A stretch of 64,000 nucleotides of DNA, from positions 79,051,801-79,115,800 of the forward strand of contig NC_052017.1 of assembly GCF_015832195.1 (NCBI RefSeq), written 5' to 3'. The position numbers and the translations under genes are program-made. The stretch comes from Motacilla alba alba. Taxonomy: Eukaryota > Chordata > Aves > Passeriformes > Motacillidae. Positions 11,843 through 24,000 of the stretch are shown here, piece after piece. Numbering within the stretch: position 1 is the stretch's first letter; every line of letters begins with the position of its first letter. Under the pieces are notes generated by a model that saw only the letters and a program-made list of their open reading frames with translations, had not been told where the DNA came from and made no database searches.

Positions 11843-14697
11843 CCTATTCTAATATTTTAACATGAGTGAGAAAGAAACAAAACATCACTGTTTCACATCC
11901 CTATAACAGAAGTGATCCCGGAAACTATGCTAACTGGCTCTAGATACAGTGAAATTCAGAGATTAGCCTGGGTAATTTAACGAGCAAGACCAGTAGTTAT
12001 GTCTGGGACCATCTAAGTCAGAATAAAACAAATAAAAAACCAACTAAACTCTCAGGAGAGGATATGTTACCTGTGTATACAGTAAAGCCATAGTACATCA
12101 GAGAATAGTGGGAATATGCTGTCCTGAATAAGAATACAATTTGAGTTTCCTCATAGTCAAGTAAAAGAAACAAGAATTTTATATAGAACTGTATATAATT
12201 TGGGCAGAAATCAATGAGGAAAAGTTTGTAATTTTGCAAGGTTACTCAAAATTTTGAGTCCTTGAGTCTCGGGGTTTTATTTTATGTATTAGCATTTTCA
12301 ACAACTCTCTATTTTTTTGCAGCTGATGCTAGACAAATTTGGTTGAGGAAAAAAAAATTGTGAAATGGATTTTTCTGATGTGATCTGAAGTCCCATATGC
12401 CAGGATGAATCTCTTTTCACCACAGATATCTGATATATTACATACCAGTATTCTATCTGATGACTTATAACAGTTTCAAGGCAGACACTGAAAGAAGAGA
12501 GAACATTTGCTTTACGATCTTTTAATTAAGTATTAGTCTCATGAGTTTTATTGGATTGTCTAAAACCATAAACCCTTCATTACTGCTACTATCAGTGTTG
12601 CTAATAACATTATGAACCTAAACCTTCTTATCCTGTTTTCTGTTTGATGAAATGTTCCATAATTACTGTTGATTTGGTTAATAATACCATAGCCTAACTA
12701 TTAAGAGAAAAGAAATTCACAAGGCAGTGTATTTAATCTATATGAAAGAAGCGATACAAAAGAAAGAAGAACAGCAAAGTTGATAAATTCTCTCACCTAT
12801 GTATTATTTTTACCAAGGAAAAAAACTCTAAATTAAAACTACACGAGGGCAAGCAACAGAGCAATAAGCATTAAATATGACCCATAGGGATCTTTCAATA
12901 TCTGTGAGAATAATAGCATAATCAGAACTGCAATTCTGGCCCATCCTACAGCTCTCATGTTTCTAGCTTTCTCCTGCCACAATTTTTGAACAAGTAGGAA
13001 TAGGTAAGGGAGATCTTTCTAGACTATGAAAAATCCCAAACAAACAAAAACCATAAAAGTGCTCTCTACTGGAACATTCATAGTCTGCTGGGATGTTTTT
13101 ATCTATAAAAAATACTTCCTGCTTGAAGATTTTCCTTTCAAAAACAAATGTTTGCATGTGGTTTTTTTTGAGACATTTATTGTTTCCCATATTTTAATTC
13201 CCTGTTTGTACACCTCATTCTATTTGTGTTATTCTTATATCATTAGGGCTATGGTAAGGATTGAGCTATTTGCAAATTTGCTGAACTGTTTATTTTCTAA
13301 TAATCTGGGAAATAAACTGAGATGTGTGGGGTGTTAGTTAATTTGTTTTACTTCTCTTTGGAAGTGCTGCACTGCATTAAAAAGAATTTAACTACATATT
13401 CAGAAAGTCTTTGAAAATTATCTAGTATCATATTAGCAATGAAAAACTTCATGAAATGTTAGAAACTAAATGCATATTTAGAGAAGTCCTGGGATGTCAA
13501 TAAAATAGAGAACTAGGAATTCAGGTAATGAAATTATTATTTTTGTACATGGATTTGTGCAAGTCCAAAGAGGTACATGATGTTTACGTAAAGAAATAGT
13601 AAAATGCTGTGAAGCATTTTTTTGCTCTTAAAACATTCACAACAGGACTTAGGTTCTGTATAATACTATCAGTTACAATTCTGAGTTTTACTGTTATAAC
13701 AAGGTCACATAGAACTAAAAATTTTGTCTTTTTATCATCCTGTCATAACTAAAGATATCAACTTGAAGTGATGTAGAAAATATTTTGCTGGAAGATGTTA
13801 CATTAGTAATCAGTAGCATACTGGGACCGGGTTCTGCAGGGACAACAGTGGCGGAAATAGAATAAGGGAAGAGGATAGCTTTAAGCAATTTTCAACATTT
13901 TAACATAGGCTTAACAGTTGTGTTCATTGTTTTATCTCATGATGTGCTGGTTCTGTTTGGATCCCAGAAAGAAAGCCACATATTGATAATCCAGAAAAAG
14001 TAATAGTACATTGGAAACATTACATGCCTGATGATGAAAACCTGGAGTGATGACACAGGCTAGGGAATGGATAGGGACTGGCATTCTGAACAAAGTTCCT
14101 TTTTATTGTGAGGTTTGCTGCTACTGTTGCCTTTAGAGTTTTTTAGCATTTTCTTCAAGAGGATGGATGTACTTCTGAAAACATGTTAGGAACTGAAGTT
14201 GTCCTTCATCAAAGTATGTGTGTAGCATAGCACAATCCTTGAGGCTAAGTAATATGTGTGGTACAACTCAGTACAGCCTAGGAACCACTTAGAACAGCTG
14301 TTAGTGGAGCACTAACTCTTAATATTCACTAGTCTCCCAGTAAGGGCCACAGTGTTTATTAGGAGTACCTGAGCAATATTTTGTGGCTGTTTTACCTTTT
14401 GTCTTACCTGAGCTGCAAGCAGGAGCTCTGGGAGCAACCTGGTAGCCCCAAAAGCACCACTGAAACAGGATCAAACCTTAGCCTGCATTCTGTAAAAGGT
14501 AATCTAGAGAAAGAACTTGAGTTCAGCTATTTTGCCTGAGCTAGTGCAGTAGGGTATGAAAAGAGCCAAATAGTCACATGTAACCAATAGGGATATTACT
14601 GGTGAGTTTTGAAAGCTCTATTACATTATTAATTATCAAAAACAATACTCTTCTGTCTGCTACTTGGTGTGATAACATGGCGTGAGCATATCTGAAA
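11843..14697. other. No gene seen; AT-rich unique sequence
   Basis: No recognisable coding sequence, RNA gene or repeat family. Confidence 0.5.
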
Positions 14698-14702
14698 CTT
14701 GG

Positions 14703-15769
14703 TGTAGTGGATTGACTCTGGCTGGAATCCAGCTGTCCACTAAAGCTGCTCTATAACTTCTGTGCTCAGCTGCACAACAGAGACAAAATACAGCAAAAAG
14801 TTTCTGGGTGGAGATATAGACAGGAAGAGACCACTCACCAATTACCATCTCAAGCAAAATAGACTCGACTTGGGGACATTATTTCAATTTATTACTGAAC
14901 GAATCAGGGTAATAAGAAATAATTTCTCAGGGTAACAACAAATCAAATTAAATCTTAAAACACCTTCCACCTCTCCCTTCTTCCTAGATTCAACTTCATT
15001 CCCCATTTTCTCTACCTTCTGGCCCCCACAGCAATACAGGGGTACAGGGAATGGGGGCTGTGGTCGGTTTGCCACATGTTGTCTCTTGCTGCTCCTGTTT
15101 CCCCAGGACTAGGACTCCTCACACTCTTCCCCTGCTCACACATGGAGTCCCTCCCACAGGACACATCTCCAACATGGGTGCTTCACAGAGGCTGCAGTTC
15201 TTCACAAGCTCCAGCGTAGGTCTCTGCCAGGGGGACAGTCCTTCAGAACCAAGCTGCTCCAGGTAGGGTTCTCTATGGGGTCACAAGTTCTGTCAGTAGC
15301 CTGCTCCAGCATGGACTTCTCACAGAGTCCCAGGCTCCTTTGGGAATCCCCCTGCTTCAGCCTTAGCTGCAGCTGGATCTGTGCTCCACCTTGGGCTGCA
15401 GGAGGACAGCTTGCCTCATCAGGTTCTTCCTCACAGGCTGCAGGGGAATCTCTGTTTGAACATCTGGAGCACCACACCCCTGTCCTTCTTCGGTGTCCTT
15501 GGTGACAGCAGATTTCTTTCTCCCACATATTCCACTCCTCTCTCCAGTTTCAATTGATCCTGAGCAGCTTTTTTCCCTTTCTTACATGTGTTATGCCAGT
15601 TTATGCTACCACCACTGCTGATGGGCTCAGCCTTGGCCAGCAGCAGATCCAACTTGGAGCCAGCTGGCATTGGCTCTGTCGGACATGAGGAGACCTTCTG
15701 GCATCTTCTCATAGCAGCGACTACTGCACCCCCTTGCTACCAAAAGCCTTGTCATGCAAAGCCAGTACA
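14703..15769 (+). mobile_element. LTR-D: full-length solo LTR, same family as LTR-B, 5-bp target duplication
   Basis: Starts TGTAGTGGATTGACTCTGG and ends GCCAGTACA. CTTGG flanks both ends exactly (14698-14702 and 15770-15774). At 1,067 bp it is nearly the length of LTR-B and shares its features: the opening, GACTCGACTTGGGG, the degenerate central units (clustered CTCCAGC, CAGTCC and GGGTCAC words at about 15130-15330), and the closing GCTACCAAAA-CCTTG region. Its separate target duplication shows that LTR-B and LTR-D are independent insertions and not the two ends of one provirus. Open frames within it on both strands are not genes. Confidence 0.9.
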
Positions 15770-15774
15770 CTTGG

Positions 15775-16144
15775 CAAAGAACATTTTGAAATATATCTTT
15801 CACTATTTTTTAAAGCTTTTTAGGGAAAATGTGCATTGAAATTAGAATAATGCAAGAGTTAATTCCAAAGTGTTAAGACATTTACAAGGTTTGGCTTTTT
15901 TTTGACATTAAATTTTTAAGATTGGCAGTCTCCTAAATATTTTTGATATTGGTGATAGTGATTTGATGGAAAATAATTGTCTGTTTTTTTGGTTTTTTAT
16001 GATCTCAAAACCTAACTTTCATTTATACTGCACACAAATTTTCATCTTTGAAAGTTCAACTTGGCCCTTAAAATAGTTTTTAAATTTAGTGATCTAGTTT
16101 TTAAATATTATTATTTACAGAAAATTATGAAAAAGGCCTTCTCT
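15775..16144. other. No gene seen; AT-rich
   Basis: T-rich unique sequence between LTR-D and an old CR1 fragment; nothing recognised. Confidence 0.5.
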
Positions 16145-16830
16145 GGGTGGTAGTGAATAGGGATATGCTGAACCTAAGAACTCAGTTGTGTAGCCCTCAC
16201 TGGATGCTGTTGCTCAGGGTTATTCCTGTCCACAGGCAAGACTTGGAATTTCCCTGCATTGAACTTCATGAGATTCCTCCCTGCCTGATTCTACAATCTG
16301 TCAAGGTGCCTCTGAATGACAGCAGCTTTCTGCTGGCGAGTCACTCCTTTCAATTTGGTACAACTCGCAAACTTGTTGAGTGTACACTCTGGCCCATACT
16401 CCAGATCATTAACAAGAATTTTAAAAGGTCAGTCCCTGGAACACATCATTAGAGACTGGCCTCCAGCTGTAGTCCAGCAGCTCAGCCAGTTTTCAGTCCA
16501 CTGTTGTTCATTCATCTGTCTCAGATGATGCAGCAGGAGACAATCTTGAAAGCCTTTCTGTAATTTATAACAACAGCCACCACCCTGCCCTCAACAACCA
16601 TATCAGTCGCATCAGGTGGATTAAGATAAATTTCATTATGGTAAATCCATGTTGCTGATTCCTGATGACATCCTCAGAAAGATTTGATCTATCACATTCC
16701 CAAAGATCAACATGAGGGCTGACAAGATTATAGTTCATCACAACCTCCTTCTTACACATCTGGATGACAAGATTGATGTTTCCTTCCAAATTTTGAAACC
16801 TTTAGCTGCAAGATGGGACCCCTCCAGTCC
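16145..16830 (-). mobile_element. Old CR1 LINE fragment (ORF2 RT region)
   Basis: On the minus strand this follows the CR1 RT region, much diverged. Plus-strand landmarks in the expected order: ATTGAACTTCATGAGATTCC (16258), a GTCAAGGTGCCTCTG segment (16300), CTCGCAAACTTGTTGAGTG (about 16364), ATCATTAACAAGAATTTT (about 16405), GACTGGCCTCCAGCTG, CAGCCAGTTTTCAGTCCAC and GTAAATCCATGTTGCTGA (about 16640). The FADD box falls in the part that is too decayed to read. Several stops in every frame. 5'- and 3'-truncated. Confidence 0.85.
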
Positions 16831-17585
16831 ACTGCAAGTTATCAGTATATATAAGTATTTGTAAGTATATATGTACATGCAACCTTAATTGTTTTTTATC
16901 TTCTATCTAATTTTGTAGCTCCATCTTCTACTTTTTGTCTCAGTTTTCCTGTTGTGTGCAAAGGTAGTTCAGCAACTGATTAAATTTCTCTCATAACGGT
17001 TACTGCCTTTCACTTCCTTTTGATTCCACTCTTCCCTCCCTTTTCTGCGCACCAGCATCTCACATTTGTAAAGCAAGTACCCAGTGATTTCTATTTTCCA
17101 GTTACCATCTGCTAGACACTATTTGTGTACCTAGGTAGCCATCCCATAACCTAGTATATGTAACATAAAGGTTTTCAAAGTGGTAAAGAGGTTCCAGCTC
17201 TACACTCCAGGCATCAAAGTGCCCTCCTACAGAGAAAATACTTCCCTGTAGCAGCATGACTTCTCCGCTGTGATGCAACTCAGTCTGCTTTTTATTTACC
17301 TCACACAAGCCTGAGCAAGTGACTTGATAGACAGCCTCATGCCTCTACTTTCAACAATACTAGTAAGTTCTCACTGAGAAGTCTGTGTCCTGATATTCAG
17401 TCTACATCTGTACATATGCCTCTGGCCTTAATATATTTGTTTTAATATTACTTATATGGAACTCTGATTTTAATATGCTAGAATGTAATGAAAAGTACTG
17501 CAAGTTTTAAATTCAGTGTTAGTTTTGTATGTGTGGATACATAGACATTGCAACTATTTAGATGTAAGAATGGATTTTATGCTCT
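16831..17585. other. No gene seen
   Basis: AT-rich sequence without recognisable features between two CR1 fragments. Confidence 0.5.
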
Positions 17586-17589
17586 CCAG

Positions 17590-18080
17590 GCCTTTGAATA
17601 CAGCCCTTACTACAGAGGTCTCAAGCAATATCCCAGGCAATATTCCCAGGAACAGAGCCAGTTCATCAAGAGAAGAGATTAAGCCCATCTGCCTGGCATT
17701 TGGGATATCACATCTAGGACTTTGCCTTGCTTCCCCCACCTCCAGCCATGTATTGCAAGAAGGAGAAATCACACAGCAGAGATCACTGTTGTTGCAGCAC
17801 ATGACCTTTGAGGAGAGGCTGAGGAAGTGATCTGGAGAAGAATTCAGGGAAAATTAATGACAGCCTAAAAAACCTACAAATGATAATTTGGTGGGACTAT
17901 AAGAGGCAAGAAATGTGAGTTGAAACAAGAGAGGAATTTCACACTGGATAGAAGGAAAAACTTTTTTGTTCTGAGAAAAGTCAAGCAAAGGAGAAGGATG
18001 TAAACTATTTCTAAAGCAGAAATTGCACTGCTTTAAGTGATGAAACAGTCTCAACTGAAGTTCTGAAGCTTCACCAAAAA
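17590..18080 (+). mobile_element. Old CR1 LINE 3' fragment
   Basis: Plus-strand text matches the CR1 RT C-terminal and 3' UTR region with many changes. Landmarks are CTTTGAGGAGAGGCTGAGGAAG (split near 17801-17822), followed by a segment like GAAGGAAAAACTTTTTTGTTCTGAG (near 17951-17975) and CACTGCTTTAAGTGATG. The terminal octamer repeat is not visible. The first 200 bases are assigned by context only. Confidence 0.6.
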
Positions 18081-18299
18081 TCTATCCTGTCATCTGGTTG
18101 CAGTTTTATTTTTTATTTTTAAACTCTGAAAAAGTGGTCACTATTTACCTTTTCCTCGGTAGGTAATTTGGGGATAATTTGCTCCCTTTTATTTAAATCT
18201 GTTTTAAAGAGATTTTTTTCAAAATAAAGATTTTTTTCCAGGTGAGGTTTCATTAGGTTCAAAGCAGGGGACTGATTTTGTACCTCCTTTAATATTTCA

Positions 18300-18480
18300 A
18301 GATTTTCTTTTGTCCTGAGTGACTCTGGAGCTTGTGATTTCTGACTAAGTGCAGAATCTTACATTTGTCCCTCTGTAGTTTCAGCTGCTTTTTTTGGAGC
18401 AGTTCTCCACGTTTTTCCATCCTGCCTTTTTGAACTCAGCTTCTGTCCTTGGTGAAGGTGCTGATATATTGAGCTGTAGA
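18300..18480 (-). mobile_element. Very diverged CR1-like remnant
   Basis: Plus-strand words AAGTGCAGAATCTTACATTTGTCC (18347-18370) and the following TTCTCCACGTTTTTCCATCCTGCC...TTTTGAACTC region align by eye with the minus-strand RT segment of CR1-type LINEs (the part before the FADD box). Divergence is high, so this is an old copy and the call is tentative. Confidence 0.45.
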
Positions 18481-18946
18481 TGTTTGGTTCGTTTTTTTTT
18501 CAAGCAGAAAAACAGTTTCTGAGTAATAGATTTAATGGATCAGATCTGTTGTAAATCTAGCCTCTTTCATGATTTGTAGCCCGAAAGACTAAACATTCAA
18601 TAATTTAAGCACCAATAAATGAGTCAATAGCTGTGAACTCATTCCTAGAGTAGTCCTAGTTTAATTTCAATGTTTATAATTTCTGAATATTTTCTAGGTA
18701 ATGCACACAACTGTTTTGCACAAAAACCTCACCATTTTAGAGCTGGTTTTGTATTTTGGAAATTTTCAGATTTTGAGAAATCAGATTTAGGGTTTTTTTA
18801 GCATCTAAAAGAAAACATATGTTTCTTGCCAATCTGTATTTGAGTAACAGAAAAAAAATTACACAGGAATAGAAGGGAATTCTGATCAGTAATGGATCTT
18901 GGTCTGGGCTTTAGGCTGATAACTTTTCTATATAGCAAGCACTGTG

Positions 18947-18970
18947 TGTGTGTGAGAGTGCTCACACACA
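18947..18970. repeat. Perfect inverted repeat, 10-bp stem, 4-base loop
   Basis: TGTGTGTGAG pairs exactly with CTCACACACA across the loop AGTG. It extends a short (TG)n run on the left, so it may have arisen from dinucleotide slippage. Confidence 0.9.
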
Positions 18971-21260
18971 AAACTGACTTGTAGGTTTTACCAGCTTTAC
19001 CTTATGTGGTGGCATATTCTATAAATGCTTAATACTTTATTGTTTGATGGACTGTTGCCTTTATTCATATATATAAATTTAGTATATTAAGTTATTAAAA
19101 GCATTCATTCTCTGTAGCATGAAATATTTCTCAGCTATTCTTTAAAGAAACATAAAGGAAATGGAACTGTTGACCTCTTTTGCTTTGCCTAAGGATATTT
19201 TTGAAAAACTGATGTCTAAGTACTATTATTTACCTTCCTTGAAGAGCTATGATGAATATTGGGTCTTCAAACCCTGAGAACTTCCTAAAGCAGCAGTATT
19301 TCTATTATCATTGAACTTCTGTCACATCCTACTGAAAAGGTTAACTTTGATTACTGCTTTTCAGGGAAATTACAGAAGTGAGAACTTATTTCATCCATTG
19401 TGCTGTTTTCTTGCTAGTATTTGTGAATTTGAGTGCTGAAGTGAGTACAGCTGCACCAAAGATGGAGTGAAGTAATTGGATTTCTGGAAGATACAGTTGC
19501 ACAGAGTTAAGTGGTGATTTTTTACCTAAAGAAAATGGACCAAATGTGAAATATTTACTTGGTAACTTTAAAAGTTCCATATAACCAAAGGATATTTGCA
19601 ATAAACATAAATAATTCAATGTTTGAAACTAAGGCAAGAAAATGACTGGAAGCCTTTGTATTATTTATTTTAAGTAAGGTGATTTTTTACAAAGCCTTGC
19701 AATAGCATCTTCTTTCGTTTATTGTCAGAATAAACATGAGAAACACACTATAATCACTTGGAGCAATAGTGTCTTTAAATATATGACCTGCTTAGATTAA
19801 TAATGTGGCTCTACACTGCAACAGCATGGCAGGAAAATTAGTGAAATAAAGCTCAGTGCTGGATATCTATTTACAAATTCCTCAAGCAAAGGATTTTATG
19901 CATTCACACTCTCTCACATACTTGTGTGAAATATGAAAAGAATTAGTTCTTAATGGGAGATGACAAAAAGGTTTCTGGACAATTCTCTCACACCCCTTAG
20001 GAGTCACCAGATGTCACATCTCAGAATCTTGCCAATTTATGCTTTCATAAATCTTGGAATATGTTGATGCCTATCGTATGCTTTTACTCACTTGTGTCTG
20101 CATAGGCTGTACTTTTGAGCAAGGAGAAAAACAGGATGGTGTGTACTACATACAGCAACCTAGTTTCCTTCTTCCTCATGTGAGGGTAGTGGTCATCAGC
20201 TAGGAAGTCATCTGTGCTGTGACCTTTTCAGAATGCAGGCCTTGTCATCTTGTCATAAGCAACATCTTCCTCAGTACCTCCCAAGAGAACAGTGCCTGGG
20301 GAAGAGTGCCCTTTCCTTCCCAGTGCAGGCTACCTTTTAAAACCTTTTTGTGCTGTTTCTTCTGATGCTTGAAAACATGTATTTCATCCATTCTGCATCC
20401 ACACAAGCCTTGCTCTATCTGTTATAAATTTGTGGAAATAAAGAGTGCAAATATATACCTTATCTCAAGACTTTCTGCCATAAACTGTCATAAGAAATTA
20501 GAATTCTGACTGTGCTTTCGTTTATTGGTATTTGATAGTTGCTATTAGTCCATCCTAAGGACTCATTAAATTCTATGTTTGAATAATGGTATGCAGAAGA
20601 ACATCATGAAGAGTGGGAATATTTGTGAAGAACAGATGTCTTCAGCTTGAGACTTCAGTTAGAACTTCCTTAAGGCTTCTCAGTGCTTAGGAGAGCTTTG
20701 TGCCAATGAAGTAGATTACCAGTGCTCAGAAGATTAAATAATGTTCTAAATGCTCAGACAGCAATTTATTTGGAGACTTTAATAACCAAGATTCTATATG
20801 ATGTGGCACAAGGAAAGTGTAAAAAAAAAGAAAAAGAAACCTGGTTGTTTAAACAGTTTTTTTGAAGTGCTGCAATCAGAATTATTCTCTACATTCTTTA
20901 TTTAGCAGAATGTAATAGAAAGTCAAAACAACATCCATTGTTAATGAACTTTCCCATGGTGTCTGACCTGACCCATAGACAACCAACAACACAAATTAAC
21001 TTCAAATTTTACATCAAGTGAAACATAGACAAACTCTTTTTTGACTGTAAATTTTGATCAAAATGATACTTTATTCAACAAGCAATGGTTATGCCAGCCT
21101 TGAGAATCCTCTCAAAAATCTGTGTTTCAGGATCAAACACAGTGACTATTCACAGCTGCATTCAATGAATGAAAATTTAGCATGCGTTGATGTTGGGTTC
21201 TGCTGGCTATTGATGGTGTTTCTCTGTAGAGCGAGAAAATGATGTGTTCTTGGTTTCCAG

Positions 21261-21482
21261 AAAGACTCAGTTATGGCCGTATTTCCAGTTTCCATGTAAA
21301 AGTATACCATTGTTCAGGGCTGTTAAAAGTTTGCCATGTTTCGCTGAGGTTGTAAATAAAGAGACCTTGGATTGCAGCATTGTAATATGGAGGCAGGCAC
21401 TGCTATTGCAGCAAGGAATTGAGCATGAAGATGCGATGGTTTTAGTTAGACTTGGGGCTGCTGTGAAGACTTTGAGCAGACA
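21261..21482 (+). other. Exon-like open frame bounded by splice-site matches (unproven)
   Basis: I do not recognise a protein here. The segment follows a good acceptor (TGTTCTTGGTTTCCAG, ending 21260) and ends at a donor with full intron consensus (GACA|GTAAGT, GT at 21483-21484). One frame is open throughout. Its length, 222 bases, is a multiple of three, so it could be skipped or included without changing frame. The translation includes GIEHEDAMVLVRLGAAVKTL near its end and has no low-complexity bias. Against it: no homologue recognised, no neighbouring exon identified, and such combinations occur by chance in 64 kb. Confidence 0.2.
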
Positions 21483-22080
21483 GTAAGTGGATATTATTCA
21501 TCAGGAAGTGATTTGGCAAGGAGTTAGGTAGTATAGCACTGAATGTCAAAGCTGGTACTGCAGGACCAGTTTTCAGGGAATGTAGCTTCAAGGGGAACTT
21601 GGGAAGCATTAGAGTGAGCTTCTGAAAAGCAGATGATGTGGCAGTAAAATTATTAAGATACTAATCCAGGGAAGAATCTGTACTAAATTGGGAGCTCAAT
21701 AGACTTTTGGTCACATCAGCTATGGAGGAGAAATGCATGGTACAAGACCAGGGGTTACAGCTAGGTGCTCTGAGTGCAGGAACAGATTGAGTGAAGAAGA
21801 GATTGGTACACTTTGTGTATACAGGAGATGCCAGTTTAGGTCACTGTCTATTGGCAGCAACACTTATTTTATTCACATGCAGTCCTGTTCTAATTTTGTC
21901 TCTTCCCCTTAAATTATGCAGTCTCACTCATTTGTAAAAATCCAGACATGCTCTTCTAAAGAATAGATGAACAAACTAGTTTCATTCTATCCCTCTGCAT
22001 CCATAGCTGGAATAGTGGTTCAAATTAGACATTTTTGCAATAATCTACATACAATTCTAGTAATACTAAATCCAGAAATA

Positions 22081-22175
22081 CCTTTTTTTCCCCCTCCCAG
22101 TTGGTTTTGGAGTTTTGTTTTGGGAGCTTTTTTGTTTGTTTGGGGGGTTTTTGTTTGGTTTTATTTTTTTGAATG
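22081..22175. repeat. T/G-rich low-complexity tract
   Basis: Runs of T broken by GG, GGGG and C-rich pieces. The open frame across it encodes only F, G, V and W-rich sequence and is not a gene. Confidence 0.85.
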
Positions 22176-22182
22176 GTTATGC

Positions 22183-22208
22183 AAATCCTCCTAGAAATAG
22201 GAGGATTT
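22183..22208. repeat. Perfect inverted repeat, 11-bp stem, GAAA loop
   Basis: AAATCCTCCTA pairs exactly with TAGGAGGATTT across the 4-base loop GAAA. It lies just after a T/G-rich tract. The stem is too short for a typical microRNA precursor. Confidence 0.95.
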
Positions 22209-23549
22209 TAATCTGTCATTTTGATAAGCTAAATTGCAGCATTATCAAATTTGAAAGGTGATTAAATTTTGAAATCTCTTTTAGAAGTATCTACCAGGTT
22301 GTTATGGATGTTTGCTGACTTACAAATAAATAGCACATAAATCTACCCTGAGCTGATTAATATGGTTTTCTACAATACAGCTATTTCAGAACTCTGCTAA
22401 GATTTAGAATCTGCAGCTTTTCATTAACTATTTTTCAGAAGCTTCTTTTTTTTCCATGGGTATAATTAATTAAGATAATCTAAACAAAACATACATATGA
22501 GCTTTTTTTGCCAAGCCAGATGAATGTGACTTGAAATCTGCCTTATCCAAAGTATTTACTAGAAGAAAATAGTGCAAATAAAACAAATCTATTAAAAATT
22601 TTCAAATAAGTTAAGCCTAAGAGTTGCCAAAGAATTTTACCACTGAAGTGCTCCTAAATTAACTACTTTTAAAACCAAATGAAATAAAATTTATTTATTT
22701 GCAAAACCTAAAGCCACAAAGCCTTTTATTTCCTACCTTTTTTGTCATTTACAATAGTTTCAAAGCTTCCTTGAATTAGATGAGCAGCACTTTAGAAATA
22801 CAGCTTTTAACATTTTATAGCTTTAGCTCCTTATAACCATTAGATAAATTATGTATCCACCCAGATTTGATCTAGATCTAACCTTGTGATTCTCTTATAT
22901 TCTACATTATTTGTTGTGACCAGGCAGTCATCAACATGATCTTTCAGAATTGATTTACTAGATTGGAATGACTTAAAGATATTATGTTAGCTTTTCCTGA
23001 TAAATAAGTAGTCTGTGTGTATCTTAAGTCTGTCCTCACTGATGTAAAATGCAAGTTACTATGGTGGACATAGGTACTTACTAAGAGCATGACATCACAG
23101 CTCTGGCATCCACAATTTTGTGAATCTCCTTTGACTGAGATACACCTAAGTGAATAGCTGAAATTTCTGACTGCTCAAAAAATACCTAATTAGTTTAGAT
23201 ATTAAAGTGTGATGCAGAAGCGTAATGCAAATTATTTCCTAATTTAGACCAATTTCAAAATATACTTACTTTGGTTTGAAATAGGAATTATTTAAAAAAT
23301 GAATGTAATTTTTCAACATTACTAAATTAGGCCTTTTCAAGGCTTTATTTTCAGAATGGTTAGAATATTATTTATGTGATATTAGAGTAGTAATAGCAAG
23401 AGAACAGATTATAACTGAAAGCTAGGATTTCAAAAGGGTAAGGTTAGGAATATAGGGGATTTTTAGCAACATTTTTTCATCCATATAATTTTTTCAGATT
23501 TTTTTAATACTATTTTTATATTTGCTATTTCTTATACTTTGTCTTACTG

Positions 23550-24000
23550 TCTTTTATAACATTGAGGTCTTTGTTTTTCACTCTGTTCCTCCAGACAAAT
23601 AGACTGGGGCTTACCAAGTGGAGGCATGAGAGGAGGCACAGCCAGGACAGCTGATCACTACTGAGCAAAGAAATATCCAATACCATCTGACATCATGCTC
23701 AGCAACAGAAGTTTGGGAAAGAAAGATAAAGCAGAAGGATGACTGCTGGTGTTTGTCTTCTGGTGTTTTTATTCCATCACTGTTACAAATGATGGGGCCC
23801 TGTTTTCCTGGGGGTGGCTGAACACTGCCTGCCCATGAAAAGTGGGCAATAAATTCCTTTTTTGCTTTGATTGCATGTGCAGATTCAACTTCACATACTA
23901 AACTTTCTTTATTGCAACCCATGATTTTTCTCACTCTTCATCTTCCAATGAGCAAGTGGCTGCATGGGGCTTGTTGGCTGCCAGAGCTAAACCACAACTG
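23550..24000 (-). mobile_element. LTR-E: LTR of the LTR-C family, 3'-truncated
   Basis: Read on the minus strand, it opens GTTGTGGTTTAGCTCTGGC and continues with AAGCCCCATGCAGCCACTTG, CATGGGTTGC, CAGGGCCCCATCA, a GCTGAGCATGATGTCAGATG segment, GATCAGCTGTCCTGGCTGTG and AAAGACCTCAATG. These are the landmarks of LTR-C in the same order. The tail with GCTCAGCAACAAC and AAAACATAGC is missing, so the copy is truncated or decayed at its 3' side (low coordinates). It is more diverged than LTR-C. The frame at 23934-23611 is a by-product. Confidence 0.78.

Larger units (their letters stand above)
18481..23549. other. No confirmed gene; AT-rich unique sequence
   Basis: No recognisable repeat family or protein domain. 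It contains two perfect hairpins (18947-18970 and 22183-22208), a T/G-rich tract (22081-22170) and one exon-like open frame (21261-21482), each listed separately. Confidence 0.5.

Noticed and set aside
11444..11860. 138-codon plus-strand frame
   Set aside because: It covers most of LTR-C and runs past its end; not a retroviral gene.
5037..15769. LTR-B and LTR-D as the two ends of one provirus
   Set aside because: Each has its own perfect and different 5-bp target duplication, and the DNA between shows no retroviral genes.
22183..22208. Hairpin as a microRNA precursor or bacterial-type terminator
   Set aside because: Stem of 11 bp is too short for a microRNA precursor, and the window is vertebrate, so a rho-independent terminator is not meaningful.
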